Shown here piece by piece: positions 56,059-64,000 of a DNA stretch of 64,000 bases (the first letter of the stretch is position 1; every line of letters begins with the position of its first letter). The stretch comes from Arachis hypogaea (lineage: Eukaryota; Streptophyta; Magnoliopsida; Fabales; Fabaceae), in the NCBI RefSeq assembly GCF_003086295.3, contig NC_092045.1, positions 27,446,022 through 27,510,021 on the forward strand, read 5' to 3'. The position numbers were made by a program, and so were the translations under genes. The notes under the pieces were generated by a model. It was not told where the DNA came from. It ran no database searches and saw nothing but the letters and a program-made list of their open reading frames with translations.

Positions 56059-57068
56059 GTCCTAATCTTAATCTTAACTCTGTGATAGTTGTTCTTATAG
56101 GAATTTACCTTAGAAGTTATATATGAGTAGTAGTAATTAGTATATCTATTTTGATTTTATCTCCAAGTAAGCTATAATTTATTTTCTCATCATCATCAAA
56201 CATGAATAAAATAGTAAGATTTTTAGAATAAAGAGGCAATATTTTTTCGAGTTCTTAATAAGGAAAATTCTAATTATTTATATGTGGTGGCAATACTTTT
56301 TGTCTTCTGAATGAATGCTTGAACAGTGCATATTTTTTATATTGAATTTTATGAATGTTAAAATTGTTGGCTCCTGAAAGAATGATGAACAAGAGAAATA
56401 TTATTGCTGATCTGAAAAATTATGAAATTGATTCTGGAAGCAAGAAAAAGCAGTGAAAAAAAAAGTAAAAGAGGTAGAAAAAGCCAATAGCCCTTTAAAC
56501 CAAAAGGCAAGGGTGAAAAGGATCCAAGGCTTTGAGCATCAATGGATAGGAGGGCCCAAGGAAGTAAATCCAGGCCTAAGCGGCTAAATCAAGCTGTCCC
56601 TAACCATGTGCTTGTGGCATGCAGGTCCAAGTGAAAAGCTTGAGACTGAGTGGTTAAAGTCATGATCCAAGGCAAAAGCGTGTGCTTAAGAACTCTGGAC
56701 ACCTCTAATTGGGAACTTGAGCAAAGCTAAGTCACAATCTGAAAAGGTTCACCCAGTTATGTGTTTGTGGCATTTATGTATCCGGTGGTAATACTGGAAA
56801 ACAAAGTGCTTAGGGCCACAGCCAAGACTCATCAAGTAGCTGTGTTCAAGAATCAACATACTAAACTAGGAGAATCAATAATACTATCTGAATTCTGAGT
56901 TCCTATGGATGCCAATCATTCTGAATTTCAAAGGATAAAGTGAGATGACAAAACTGTTCAAAAGCAAAAAGCTACTAGTCCCGCTCATCTAGTTAGAATC
57001 TGAGCTTCACTTAAAACTCTGAGATACTATTGCTTCTTGATTTCTTTTTATCCTATTTTATTTATCTA
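56059..57068 (+). other. 3' untranslated region of D
   Basis: No gene. It shares with A (11640-12500) the segment around GTGGTGGCAATACTTTT and TGTATCCGGTGGTAATACTGG. Confidence 0.65.
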
Positions 57069-57106
57069 GTTGCTTTAGGATAAGCAACAGCTTAAGTTTG
57101 GTGTTG
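57069..57106 (+). promoter_or_regulatory. Hairpin plus primer-like tract at 3' LTR of D
   Basis: GTTGCTT (57069-57075) pairs with AAGCAAC (57082-57088) around TAGGAT; CTTAAGTTTGGTGTTG then abuts the LTR. Confidence 0.6.
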
Positions 57107-58649
57107 TGATGAGCGGATATTTTATACGCTTTTTGGGGGTAATTTCATATAATTTTTAGTATGTTTTAGTTAGTTTTTAGTATATTTCTATTAGTTTTTA
57201 GGCAAAATTCATATTTCTGGACTTTACTATGAGTTTGTGTGTTTTTCTGTGATTTCAGGTATTTTCTGGCTGAAATTGAGGGAGCTGAGCAAAAATCTGA
57301 TTTAGGCTGAAAAAGGACTGCTAATGCTGATGGATTCTGACCTCCCTACACTCGGAATGGTTTTTTGGAGCTACAGAAGTCCAACTGGCGCGCTCTCATA
57401 TGGGTTGGAAAGTAGACATCCAGGGCTTTCCAGCAATATATAATAGTTCATACTTTGCGCGAAGATAAACGACGTAAACTGGCGTTTAACGCCAGTTCCA
57501 TGTTGCATTCTGGCGTTCAACGCCAGAAACAGGTTGCAAGTTGGAGTTAAACGCCAGAAGCAGGTTACAACCTGGCGTTTAACTCCAGAAATAGCCCAGA
57601 CACGTGAGAAGCTCAAGTCTCAGCCCCAGCACACACCAAGTGGGTCCCAGAAGTAGATTTCTGCACCATCTATCTTAGTTTACTCATTTTCTGTAAACCT
57701 AGGTTACCAATTTAGTATTTAAACAATTTTTAGAGACTTATTTTATATCTGATGACATTTTTTAGATCTGAACTTTGTACTTTTGACGGAATGAGTCTCT
57801 AAACTCCATTGTTGGGGGTGAGGAGCTCTGCAGCGTCTCGATGAATTAATGCAATTGTTTCTGTTTTCTATTCAAACACGCTTGTTTCTATCTAAGATGT
57901 TCATTCATGCTTCAATATGAAGAATGTGATGATCCGTGACACTCATCATCATTCTCAACCCATGAACGTGTGCCTAACAACCACCTCCGTTCTACATTAG
58001 AATGAATGGGTATCTCTTAGATTCCTTAATTAGAATCTTCGTAGTATAAGCTAGAATCCATTGGCAGCACCCTTGGGAATCTAGAAGGTCTAAACTTTGT
58101 CTGTGGTATTCTGAGTAGGATCCAAGGATTGGATGACTGTGACGAGCTTCAAACTCGCGAGTGTTGGGCGTAATGACAGACGCAAAAGGATCAATGGATC
58201 CTATTCCGACATGATTGAAAACCGACAGATGATTAGCCGTGCTGTGACAGAGCATTTGGACCATTTTTACTAAGAGGATGGGAAGTAGCCATTGACAATG
58301 GTGACGCCCTACATACAGCTTGCCATGGAAGGAGCCTTGCATGTTTGAAAGTGAGAAAGCATTATGTTACAGGGATTTAGAAGACAAAGCATCTCCAAAA
58401 GTCCAGCATATTCTCCATTACTGCATAATAAGTATTACTTAATCCATGTTCTCTTGTTCATTTGCAAATCAATTGATAACTATAATTGGTATCCTGACTA
58501 AGAATAATAAGATAACCATAGCTTGCTTCAAGCCAACAATCTCCGTGGGATTCGACCCTTACTCACGTAAGGTATTACTTGGACGACCCAGTGCACTTGC
58601 TGGTTAGTTGTGCGGATTGCAAAAGTGTGATTGCAATTTTCATGCACCA
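57107..58649 (+). repeat. 3' LTR of element D
   Basis: Starts TGATGAGCGGATATTTTATACG and ends CATGCACCA, followed by ATGAC at 58650-58654. Palindrome array at 57478-57595. Confidence 0.92.
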
Positions 58650-58654
58650 ATGAC

Positions 58655-59601
58655 ATTATTTTTGGATCAGCCAACGAATTCCTTTGTACTGAATTTGGAA
58701 AACTCATGACAAGTAAATTTGACATGGGTATGATGGGTGAACTTAATTTTTTCCTTGGACTACAAATTAAACAAACCAAAAATGGTATTTTCATTCATCA
58801 AGAGATGTATGCCAAGGAACTAGTTAAGAAATTTAGTGAAATGCCAAACCCATGGGAACTCCCATGCACCCTAATTCAAATTTAGACAAGGGAGAAACTG
58901 AGAAAGATGTATATGAGACTATGTATAGAGGAATGATTGGCTCTCTTATGTACTTAACTTCTTCTAGACCTGATATTGTGCAAAGTATTGGAATGTGTTT
59001 AAGATTCCAATCTAAACCAAAAGAATCTCATCTTTCTGCAGTTAAGAGGATCATTAGATATGTTCATGGCACATCCAATTTTGGTCTTTGGTATCCTAAG
59101 ATTGATGATTTTTTTGTAGTTGGTTATTATGATGCAGATTTTGCCGGTGATAGAGTTGATAGAAGGAGCACATCAAGCTTATATTGTTTCCTTGGAAAGT
59201 CTTTGAATGTTTGGTCAAATAAGAAGCAGCCAACAGTGGCTTTATCCACTACAGAGGCTGAGTATATAGCTGTTTCTTCTTGTTGTTCTCAGCTTATGTG
59301 GTTAAAAACACAGCTTGCTGACTACAAATTAAATACTGAAAATATTCCCTTATTGTGTGATAATATGAGTGCCATTAATATTTCAAAGAACCCAGTTTTT
59401 CACTCTAGAACTAAACATATTGAAATGAGGTCTCACTCAATAAGAGAACATGTTCAAAAAGGGGAAATCAACATTCAATTTGTTAAATCAGATGAGCAAT
59501 TAGCTGATATTTTCACGAAACCACTAGTTGAGGACAGATTTTGCATGCTCAGGACTAATCTAGGGATTTTAAGCTATGATTCATTGTTTGAAAGTTGTTG
59601 A
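58655..59601 (+). pseudogene. SIRE-type Copia element E: reverse transcriptase C-terminal part and RNase H
   Basis: Resumes with IIFGSANEFLCTEFGKLM, the residues that follow YVDD in Copia reverse transcriptases, then MGELNFFLGLQIKQ and a frameshift near 58860. RNase H motifs: LMYLTSSRPDIVQSIGMCLR, YYDADFAGDRVDRRSTSSLY, KKQPTVALSTTEAEYIAVSS and RTKHIEMRSHSIREH. It ends LADIFTKPLVEDRF...LFESC at TGA 59601. Except for the frameshift this is the best-preserved part of E. Confidence 0.9.
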
Positions 59602-60102
59602 TGTGTTTGTTGGATTTTTTGTCTCATAAACAAGTATGAGACAATTTCGGGCAAATGAAGAACCTTCTCTCCAAACAGCGTTCTCTGGCCTTGTTGGACA
59701 TGCAAAATCATCTGGGCCAACCTAAAAAATCAGAACATGGGTGGTCCTATATGTTTCCTTAATCCAAACCACCTCTGGGCCCAATATAAGTGCTACATGA
59801 TTTTTTTGTTTTATTTTGGTTTGTTTGTTTTATTTTATTTTCTCTTTTTGTCTTCAAGTCCAAAAGGTTTCAAATTTTAAAATTAATTTCCATTTTAATT
59901 TTTTAATAAAATCAAATCTTTCTCTTTGTGATGTCAAATCCTTTCAAGTCAAATCAGAGGTGATGTAGTTGCATGGTTTAAGTAAATTTCTTTTGGGTAC
60001 GGATATCATTACTTCTTCTTCTCCCTCCATAACTCCTCAAACTCTTTGGTTTCTCCCACTACCTTTATTGCTTCTCTTTGTTCAAAACCAAAAACCAACC
60101 AA
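59602..60102 (+). other. Spacer between pol and env-like ORF of E
   Basis: Non-coding, T-rich. SIRE elements typically have such a spacer before the third ORF. Confidence 0.5.
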
Positions 60103-60451
60103 ATGAGGAAGAAAACTATTTCACAAGAGCCCCCTCGTGAAAAGATCTTCAACCTTCCTGTAAAACAAAAACCCTCCACTCGCTCTCAAGAACAAACCTT
60201 CACTCCATCTCCTTCTCCTCCTACTTCACCTCCTCAGTCGGATCTAATGGCTCGCACTAAGAACCCCTCAAGGTTTCCACCCTCAGCCAAGCAGACGCCA
60301 CCACCAAAGGAACTTCTTCTAAACTTGGTTTGTCGAAGCTAAGCTCTTCGAAAGGGAAACGCCTAGTTGCTACCGAACCTACCTCTGAACCCACTCAACC
60401 TAAGACAAGGTCTGTTCCCTTGCATTCTCAGAGAGATAAACCTCGACTCCG
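60103..60451 (+). pseudogene. Start of env-like ORF of Copia element E
   Basis: From ATG 60103 the frame gives a basic, Pro/Ser/Thr-rich protein (SQEPPREKIF, TPSPSPPTSPPQ) and shifts frame near 60270, continuing with SSKGKRLVATEPTSEPTQP to about 60450. Position after pol and composition fit the N-terminal part of the env-like ORF of the SIRE/Maximus lineage. The function of that protein in plants is unproven. It is truncated by the LTR fragment at 60452. Confidence 0.55.
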
Positions 60452-61390
60452 GATGCATGAAATTTTAATCCCAATATCAAAATCAAGATTTCTTATGATT
60501 TCATACCACTAACCAGCAAGTGCACTGGGTCGTCCAAGTAATACCTTACGTGAGTAAGGGTCGATCCCACGGAGATTATTGGTTTGAAGCAAGATATGTT
60601 TATTTTATTATTCTTAGTCAGGATATCAAATACAATTATCAGTTTGAATTATTAGAAAAATAAAAGAGCATGAAATAATTACTTGTTGTACAGTAATAGA
60701 GAATATGTTGGGGTTTTGGAGATGCTTTGTCTTCTGAATTCCTGTAATGTAATATTCAACTCAATACCATAATGCAAGGTTCCTTCCATGGCAAGCTCTA
60801 TATAGGGTGTCACCGTTGTCAATGGCTACTTCCCATCCTCTCAGTGAAAATGGTCCAAATGCTCTGTCACAGCATGGCTAATTAGTTGTTGGTTCTCGAT
60901 CATGTCGGAATAGAATCTATTGATTCTTTTGCATTTGTCATCATGCCCAACACTTGCGAGTTTGAAGCTCGTCACAGCCATCCAATCCCAGAATCCTACT
61001 CGGAATACCACAGACAAGGTTTAGACTTTCCGGATTCTCATGAATGCCGCCATCAATCCGGCTTATACCACGAAGATTCTGATTAAGGAATCTAAGAGAT
61101 ATTCATTCAATCTGATGTAGAACGGAGGTGGTTGTCAGACACACGTTCATGGGTTGAGGAAGGTGATGAGTGTCACGGATCATCACCTTCTCCATAATTA
61201 AGCGCGAATGAACATCTTAGATAGGAACACGCATATTTGAATGGAAAAATATAAGTGATTGCATTAAATCATCGAGACGCTGCAGAGCTCCTCACCCCCA
61301 ACAATGAAGTTTAGAGACTCATGCCATTAAAGAGTATAAATTTCAGATCTAAAAATGTCATGAGGTACTAAAAGTTGTTTAAATACTAAA
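60452..61390 (-). mobile_element. Truncated D-type LTR, minus strand (G)
   Basis: Reverse complement of the 3' two-thirds of the D LTR: GATGCATGA at the left terminus, then AACCAGCAAGTGCACTGGGTC, ACCACGAAGATTC and GTTGTTTAAATACTAAACT near 61375-61393. The rest of the LTR, upstream of TTTAGTATTTAAAC, is missing; at 61391 the sequence changes abruptly to element H. Diverged from D, with an insertion of unrelated bases near 60470-60510. Confidence 0.8.
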
Positions 61391-62256
61391 CTCCCTGGCC
61401 ATTTGCAAAGTGGGGACTCGATCTTCTCGGACCCTTTCCCCAGGGATCGGGACAAGTCAAATTCCTCATAGTAGGGATAGACTATTTCACAAAATGGATC
61501 GAGGCAGAATCCCTAGCCAACGCCACTGCTCAAAGAAGCCGGAAATTCCTATATAGGAACATCATTACAAGGTTCGGGGTCCCATACTCCATCACCACAG
61601 ATAATGGCACCCAATTCACAGATGCAGGCTTCAGAAAACTAGTGGCCGACTTGAATATAAAACACTAGTTCACCTCCGTCGAACATCCCCAAGCCAATGG
61701 ACAAGCCGAAGCGGCCAATAAAGTCATATTGACCGGGCTAAAATGGAGACTGCAAGAAGCAAAGGGAGCTTGGGCCGAGGAACTTCCACAAGTCCTATGG
61801 GCGTATCGAACAACCCCCCATTCTACTACGAACGACTCACCATTTCGATTAGCATACGGAGTGGAGGCAATGATTCCAATAGAAGTCGAGGAAGGGTCTC
61901 CCCGAGTAGTCCACTACAATGAACAAACCAACTCTCAACTTCAAAGAGAAGAGCTCGACCTACTTTCGGAAATCCAAGAAAGAGCTCGGATCAGAGAAGA
62001 AGCACTAAAGCGGCAAATGGCTTCCAGGTATAATTAAAAGGTAGTGCCAAGAGGTTTCGCTGAGAACGATCTCATCTTAATCCGAAATGATATTGGAACA
62101 ACTCGACCCAGAGAAGGAAAGCTGGCAGCCAACTGGAAAGGACCCTATCAAGTCAAAGAAGTACTTGAGAAGGGCTACTACAGACTGTCCAAACTCGAGG
62201 GACGAGAACTCCCCAGATCATGGCACGCCTGTAACCTAAGAAGGTACTATAGATAG
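61391..62256 (+). pseudogene. Integrase of Tat/Retand-type Gypsy element H, partial
   Basis: Begins inside pol: PFAKWGLDLLGPFPQG (first catalytic Asp), ITTDNGTQFTDAGF (second Asp), HPQANGQAEAANK (Glu), then WAYRTTPHSTTNDSPFRLAYG and a C-terminal GKLAANWKGPYQVKEVL / SWHACNLRRYYR, typical of the Tat branch. In-frame TAG near 61666 (Gln expected) and TAA near 62036 (Lys expected). All upstream domains are absent, removed at the 61390 junction. Confidence 0.88.
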
Positions 62257-62787
62257 GAAAGGTAAAAGATCTCATCACAAGATGCACTCTTTTTCCTGAA
62301 CAGGTTTTTTAATGAGGCATCAAGACTGAGATTTAATCCGACTTAAGGGTACGAAAAACTCCCACATGTATATATTTGCACTTTCTTTGAATCAAATACA
62401 TTTCAGATATTCTACAAATTCCCAAGACGCATTAACCTGAAGCATTCATCGTTTGATTATAAAGCAATAGATCGACAGAAAGTGAAGAACAGATTCACTG
62501 TACGATCTCGATAGGAATGATCGTCCGACAAAGGTGAAAACGCGATTCACCTAAAGGACGATCAACCAGGACAGAAACCACCATCTACAAATCGGCAAAG
62601 ATGAACACAGAATAATGCAAGAAGTTATCGAAAGTGATCCCAAAAAGAACTTGACGAGGTCTTATGGATTGCTACATAATAACTTAAAAAGACTGGCCGA
62701 CACTAAAAAATCAGACCAAGTCAACCCAAGTTATCAGCAAATCCCTGGAAAGAGGTCTGGCCAACCCTATTAAAGAGGAATTGCTAT
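62257..62787 (+). other. 3' region of H after pol
   Basis: No plus-strand gene. Leads into the tandem repeat. Confidence 0.5.
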
Positions 62788-63340
62788 AACTTAGAAGAGA
62801 TCGACCTAACGAAGTCGGTCTCCTACAAGACAAGTTATAAAAGTAATCCCTGAAAGAGACCTGACAAAGGTCCAAGAAAGAGGATTACAAAAATAACTTA
62901 GAAGAGATCGACCTAACGAAGTCGGTCTCCTACAAGACAAGTTATAAAAGTAATCCCTGAAAGAGACCTGACAAAGGTCCAAGAAAGAGGATTACAAAAA
63001 TAACTTAGAAGAGATCGACCTAACGAAGTCGGTCTCCTACAAAGACAAGTTATAAAAGTAATCCCTGAAAGAGACCTAACAAAGGTCCAAGAAAGAGGAT
63101 TACAAAAATAACTTAGAAGAGATCGACCTAACGAAGTCAGTCTCCTACAAGACAAGTTATAAAAGTAATCCCTGAAAGAGACCTAACAAAGGTCCAAGAA
63201 AGAGGATTACAAAAATAACTTAGAAGAGATCGACCTAACAAAGTCGGTCTCCTACAATACAAGTTATAAAAGTAATCCCTGAAAGAGACCTGACAAAAGT
63301 CCAAGAAAGAGGATTACAAAAATAACTTAGAAGGGGACTA
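62788..63340. repeat. 107-bp tandem repeat, five units and a partial
   Basis: Units start with AACTTAGAAGAGATCGACC near 62788, 62895, 63002, 63110, 63217 and 63324 (one unit is 108 bp). They include AAGTCGGTCTCCTAC and AAAGAGACCTGACAAAGGTC. Copies are nearly identical. A minus-strand frame through it (62913-63155) is a by-product of the repeat. Confidence 0.95.
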
Positions 63341-63653
63341 ACACATAGAAATCGGTTATGGGGCGCTAAAATACAAGCAAAAGCAAGAAAACCGAGAAAC
63401 AAGTTGGACCCATACAGTCACGGCCTCAAAGGATCCAAGTTACAAACAATAAGTACAAAAGCAATCCAAAGAGGTCAAGCAGCAAGATCCTAACACTCTC
63501 AGAAACCAGAAGAGATACCATGTTAAAGCGCAATAAAAGCATAGTATAATAAAGCTTCAAGAGGCCACCAAAATCTACCTCAGAAAGCTACTTTTGTTTT
63601 TCAAAGTAAAAGTTGCCAGGCACGCAACTAAAAAGCGTCAGTAGTTAAACAAA
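63341..63653. other. Spacer between tandem repeat and antisense ORF
   Basis: Nothing recognised. Confidence 0.5.
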
Positions 63654-64000
63654 TCAATAAAACAGTTCAAAAGCCCATAAACCAGGCTGTTTACACAAAT
63701 ACTTAAAAAGAAGATCAGCAAAGATCGGGAGCTTTCCCGGCAGCATCAGTACGAGGAGAGGAGGGCGAGTCTGAATAGGCACAGCATCTACAGTTCCATC
63801 ATCCCGGTTCAGAATCTGACAATCTGGATCAGACATATCTAGAGGAACCGAGGAGGTCGACACCTTGATAGAAGGCACTGGGGGATTTTCATCATCATCA
63901 TCATCCTGGTCATCAGGGACAATCTTACCATCCCTCACAACATTATCCAGGCTGAAGAGACTAAGATCGGCCTCAGGAGCAATAACCCGAACCTGCTCCT
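63654..64000 (-). CDS. Antisense ORF of element H, partial at window end
   Basis: The minus-strand frame is open from the window edge (64000) to 63654, at least 115 residues: an acidic run (DDQDDDDDENPPVP), CQILNRDDGTVDAVPIQTRP and a hydrophobic C-terminus (IFADLLFKYLCKQPGLWAFE). Antisense ORFs downstream of pol are described for Retand/Tat-type plant Gypsy elements, which this one resembles in pol. Function unknown. The true start is outside the window. Confidence 0.55.
   Translation of the reverse strand, partial: EQVRVIAPEADLSLFSLDNVVRDGKIVPDDQDDDDDENPPVPSIKVSTSSVPLDMSDPDCQILNRDDGTVDAVPIQTRPPLLVLMLPGKLPIFADLLFKYLCKQPGLWAFELFY

Larger units (their letters stand above)
47213..58649 (+). mobile_element. 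Gypsy (Athila/Tat-like) LTR retrotransposon D with gag-pol
   Basis: An 11.4-kb element with LTRs 47213-48754 and 57107-58649 and target duplication ATGAC (47208-47212, 58650-58654). The 5' LTR starts AGATGAGCGG where the 3' LTR has TGATGAGCGG, one terminal base changed. Order: LTR, degenerate tRNA-Asp primer site, leader, gag-protease-RT-RNase H-integrase, hairpin, palindrome array, hairpin plus primer-like tract, truncated ORF2, 3' region, hairpin plus tract, LTR. The LTR start, TATA region, palindrome theme and 3' region are homologous to those of A. Several stops and frameshifts make it inactive. Confidence 0.94.

Noticed and set aside
62913..63155. Minus-strand open frame with repeated SLGRSLLSYFCNPLSW
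   Set aside because: Translation of the 107-bp tandem repeat; periodic peptide and no start context.

Overview
This window is plant nuclear DNA, almost certainly from repeat-rich, gene-poor heterochromatin. Long LTR retrotransposons are nested in one another, there is a Mutator-like DNA transposon, and many coding remnants carry premature stops. The Ty3/Gypsy elements have primer sites complementary to plant tRNA-Asp, and a Ty1/Copia element of SIRE/Maximus type is present. The GGCGTT(T/A)AACGCC palindrome arrays are, from memory, typical of Arachis (peanut). A legume, probably Arachis, is therefore the best guess, made without a database search. No ordinary host housekeeping gene was recognised.

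Layout. 1-3169 is the 3' end of Gypsy-type element C (internal tail plus 3' LTR). It interrupts the antisense gag of an older Gypsy element B (3170-3959 and 14161-14240, with LTR sequence to about 14630). B is split by complete element A (3960-14155, 5-bp duplication GTAGT), which has gag-protease and a second ORF but no pol. A GC/AT patchwork repeat follows (14630-15225). A 15-kb Mutator-like element, 15702-30670, has about 430-bp terminal inverted repeats. It carries an apparently intact two-exon gene with a viroplasmin/RNase H1 N-terminal domain (+), a broken Ulp1/C48 protease gene (+) split by a solo LTR (20458-21871, duplication GGTAC), and a broken FAR1/MULE transposase (-). A Tourist-like MITE (30854-31248) and AT-rich DNA with a solo LTR (33070-34691, duplication TGGAC) and a truncated LTR (35428-36263) follow. 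A truncated SIRE-type Copia element E (+, about 36275-60450) is interrupted by element F (37895-45465, minus, duplication GTCTT) and element D (47213-58649, plus, duplication ATGAC). D sits directly after the YVDD codons of E's reverse transcriptase. E's env-like ORF runs into a minus-strand truncated D-type LTR (60452-61390). That is fused to the 3' half of a Tat/Retand-type Gypsy element H (61391-64000) with integrase, a 107-bp tandem repeat and an antisense ORF leaving the window.

How the parts relate. A and D share LTR ends and layout and look like relatives with opposite losses: A lacks pol but keeps most of the downstream ORF2, while D keeps gag-pol (decayed) but has only the start of ORF2. 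A, C, D and F share a non-coding architecture that no coding feature explains. It consists of (i) regularly spaced palindrome arrays with a family-specific theme, (ii) a TGGGAGGCAACCCA-type hairpin after the last gag/pol ORF (A, D, F), and (iii) a hairpin with an AGGA-like loop followed by an AAGTKTGGKG tract. The last lies beside the 3' LTR and is repeated once inside the element (A, D, F). The stem sequences change but pairing is kept. These shared RNA/DNA signals are the strongest candidates here for something undescribed. Exact insertion footprints allow the order of most insertions to be read directly.
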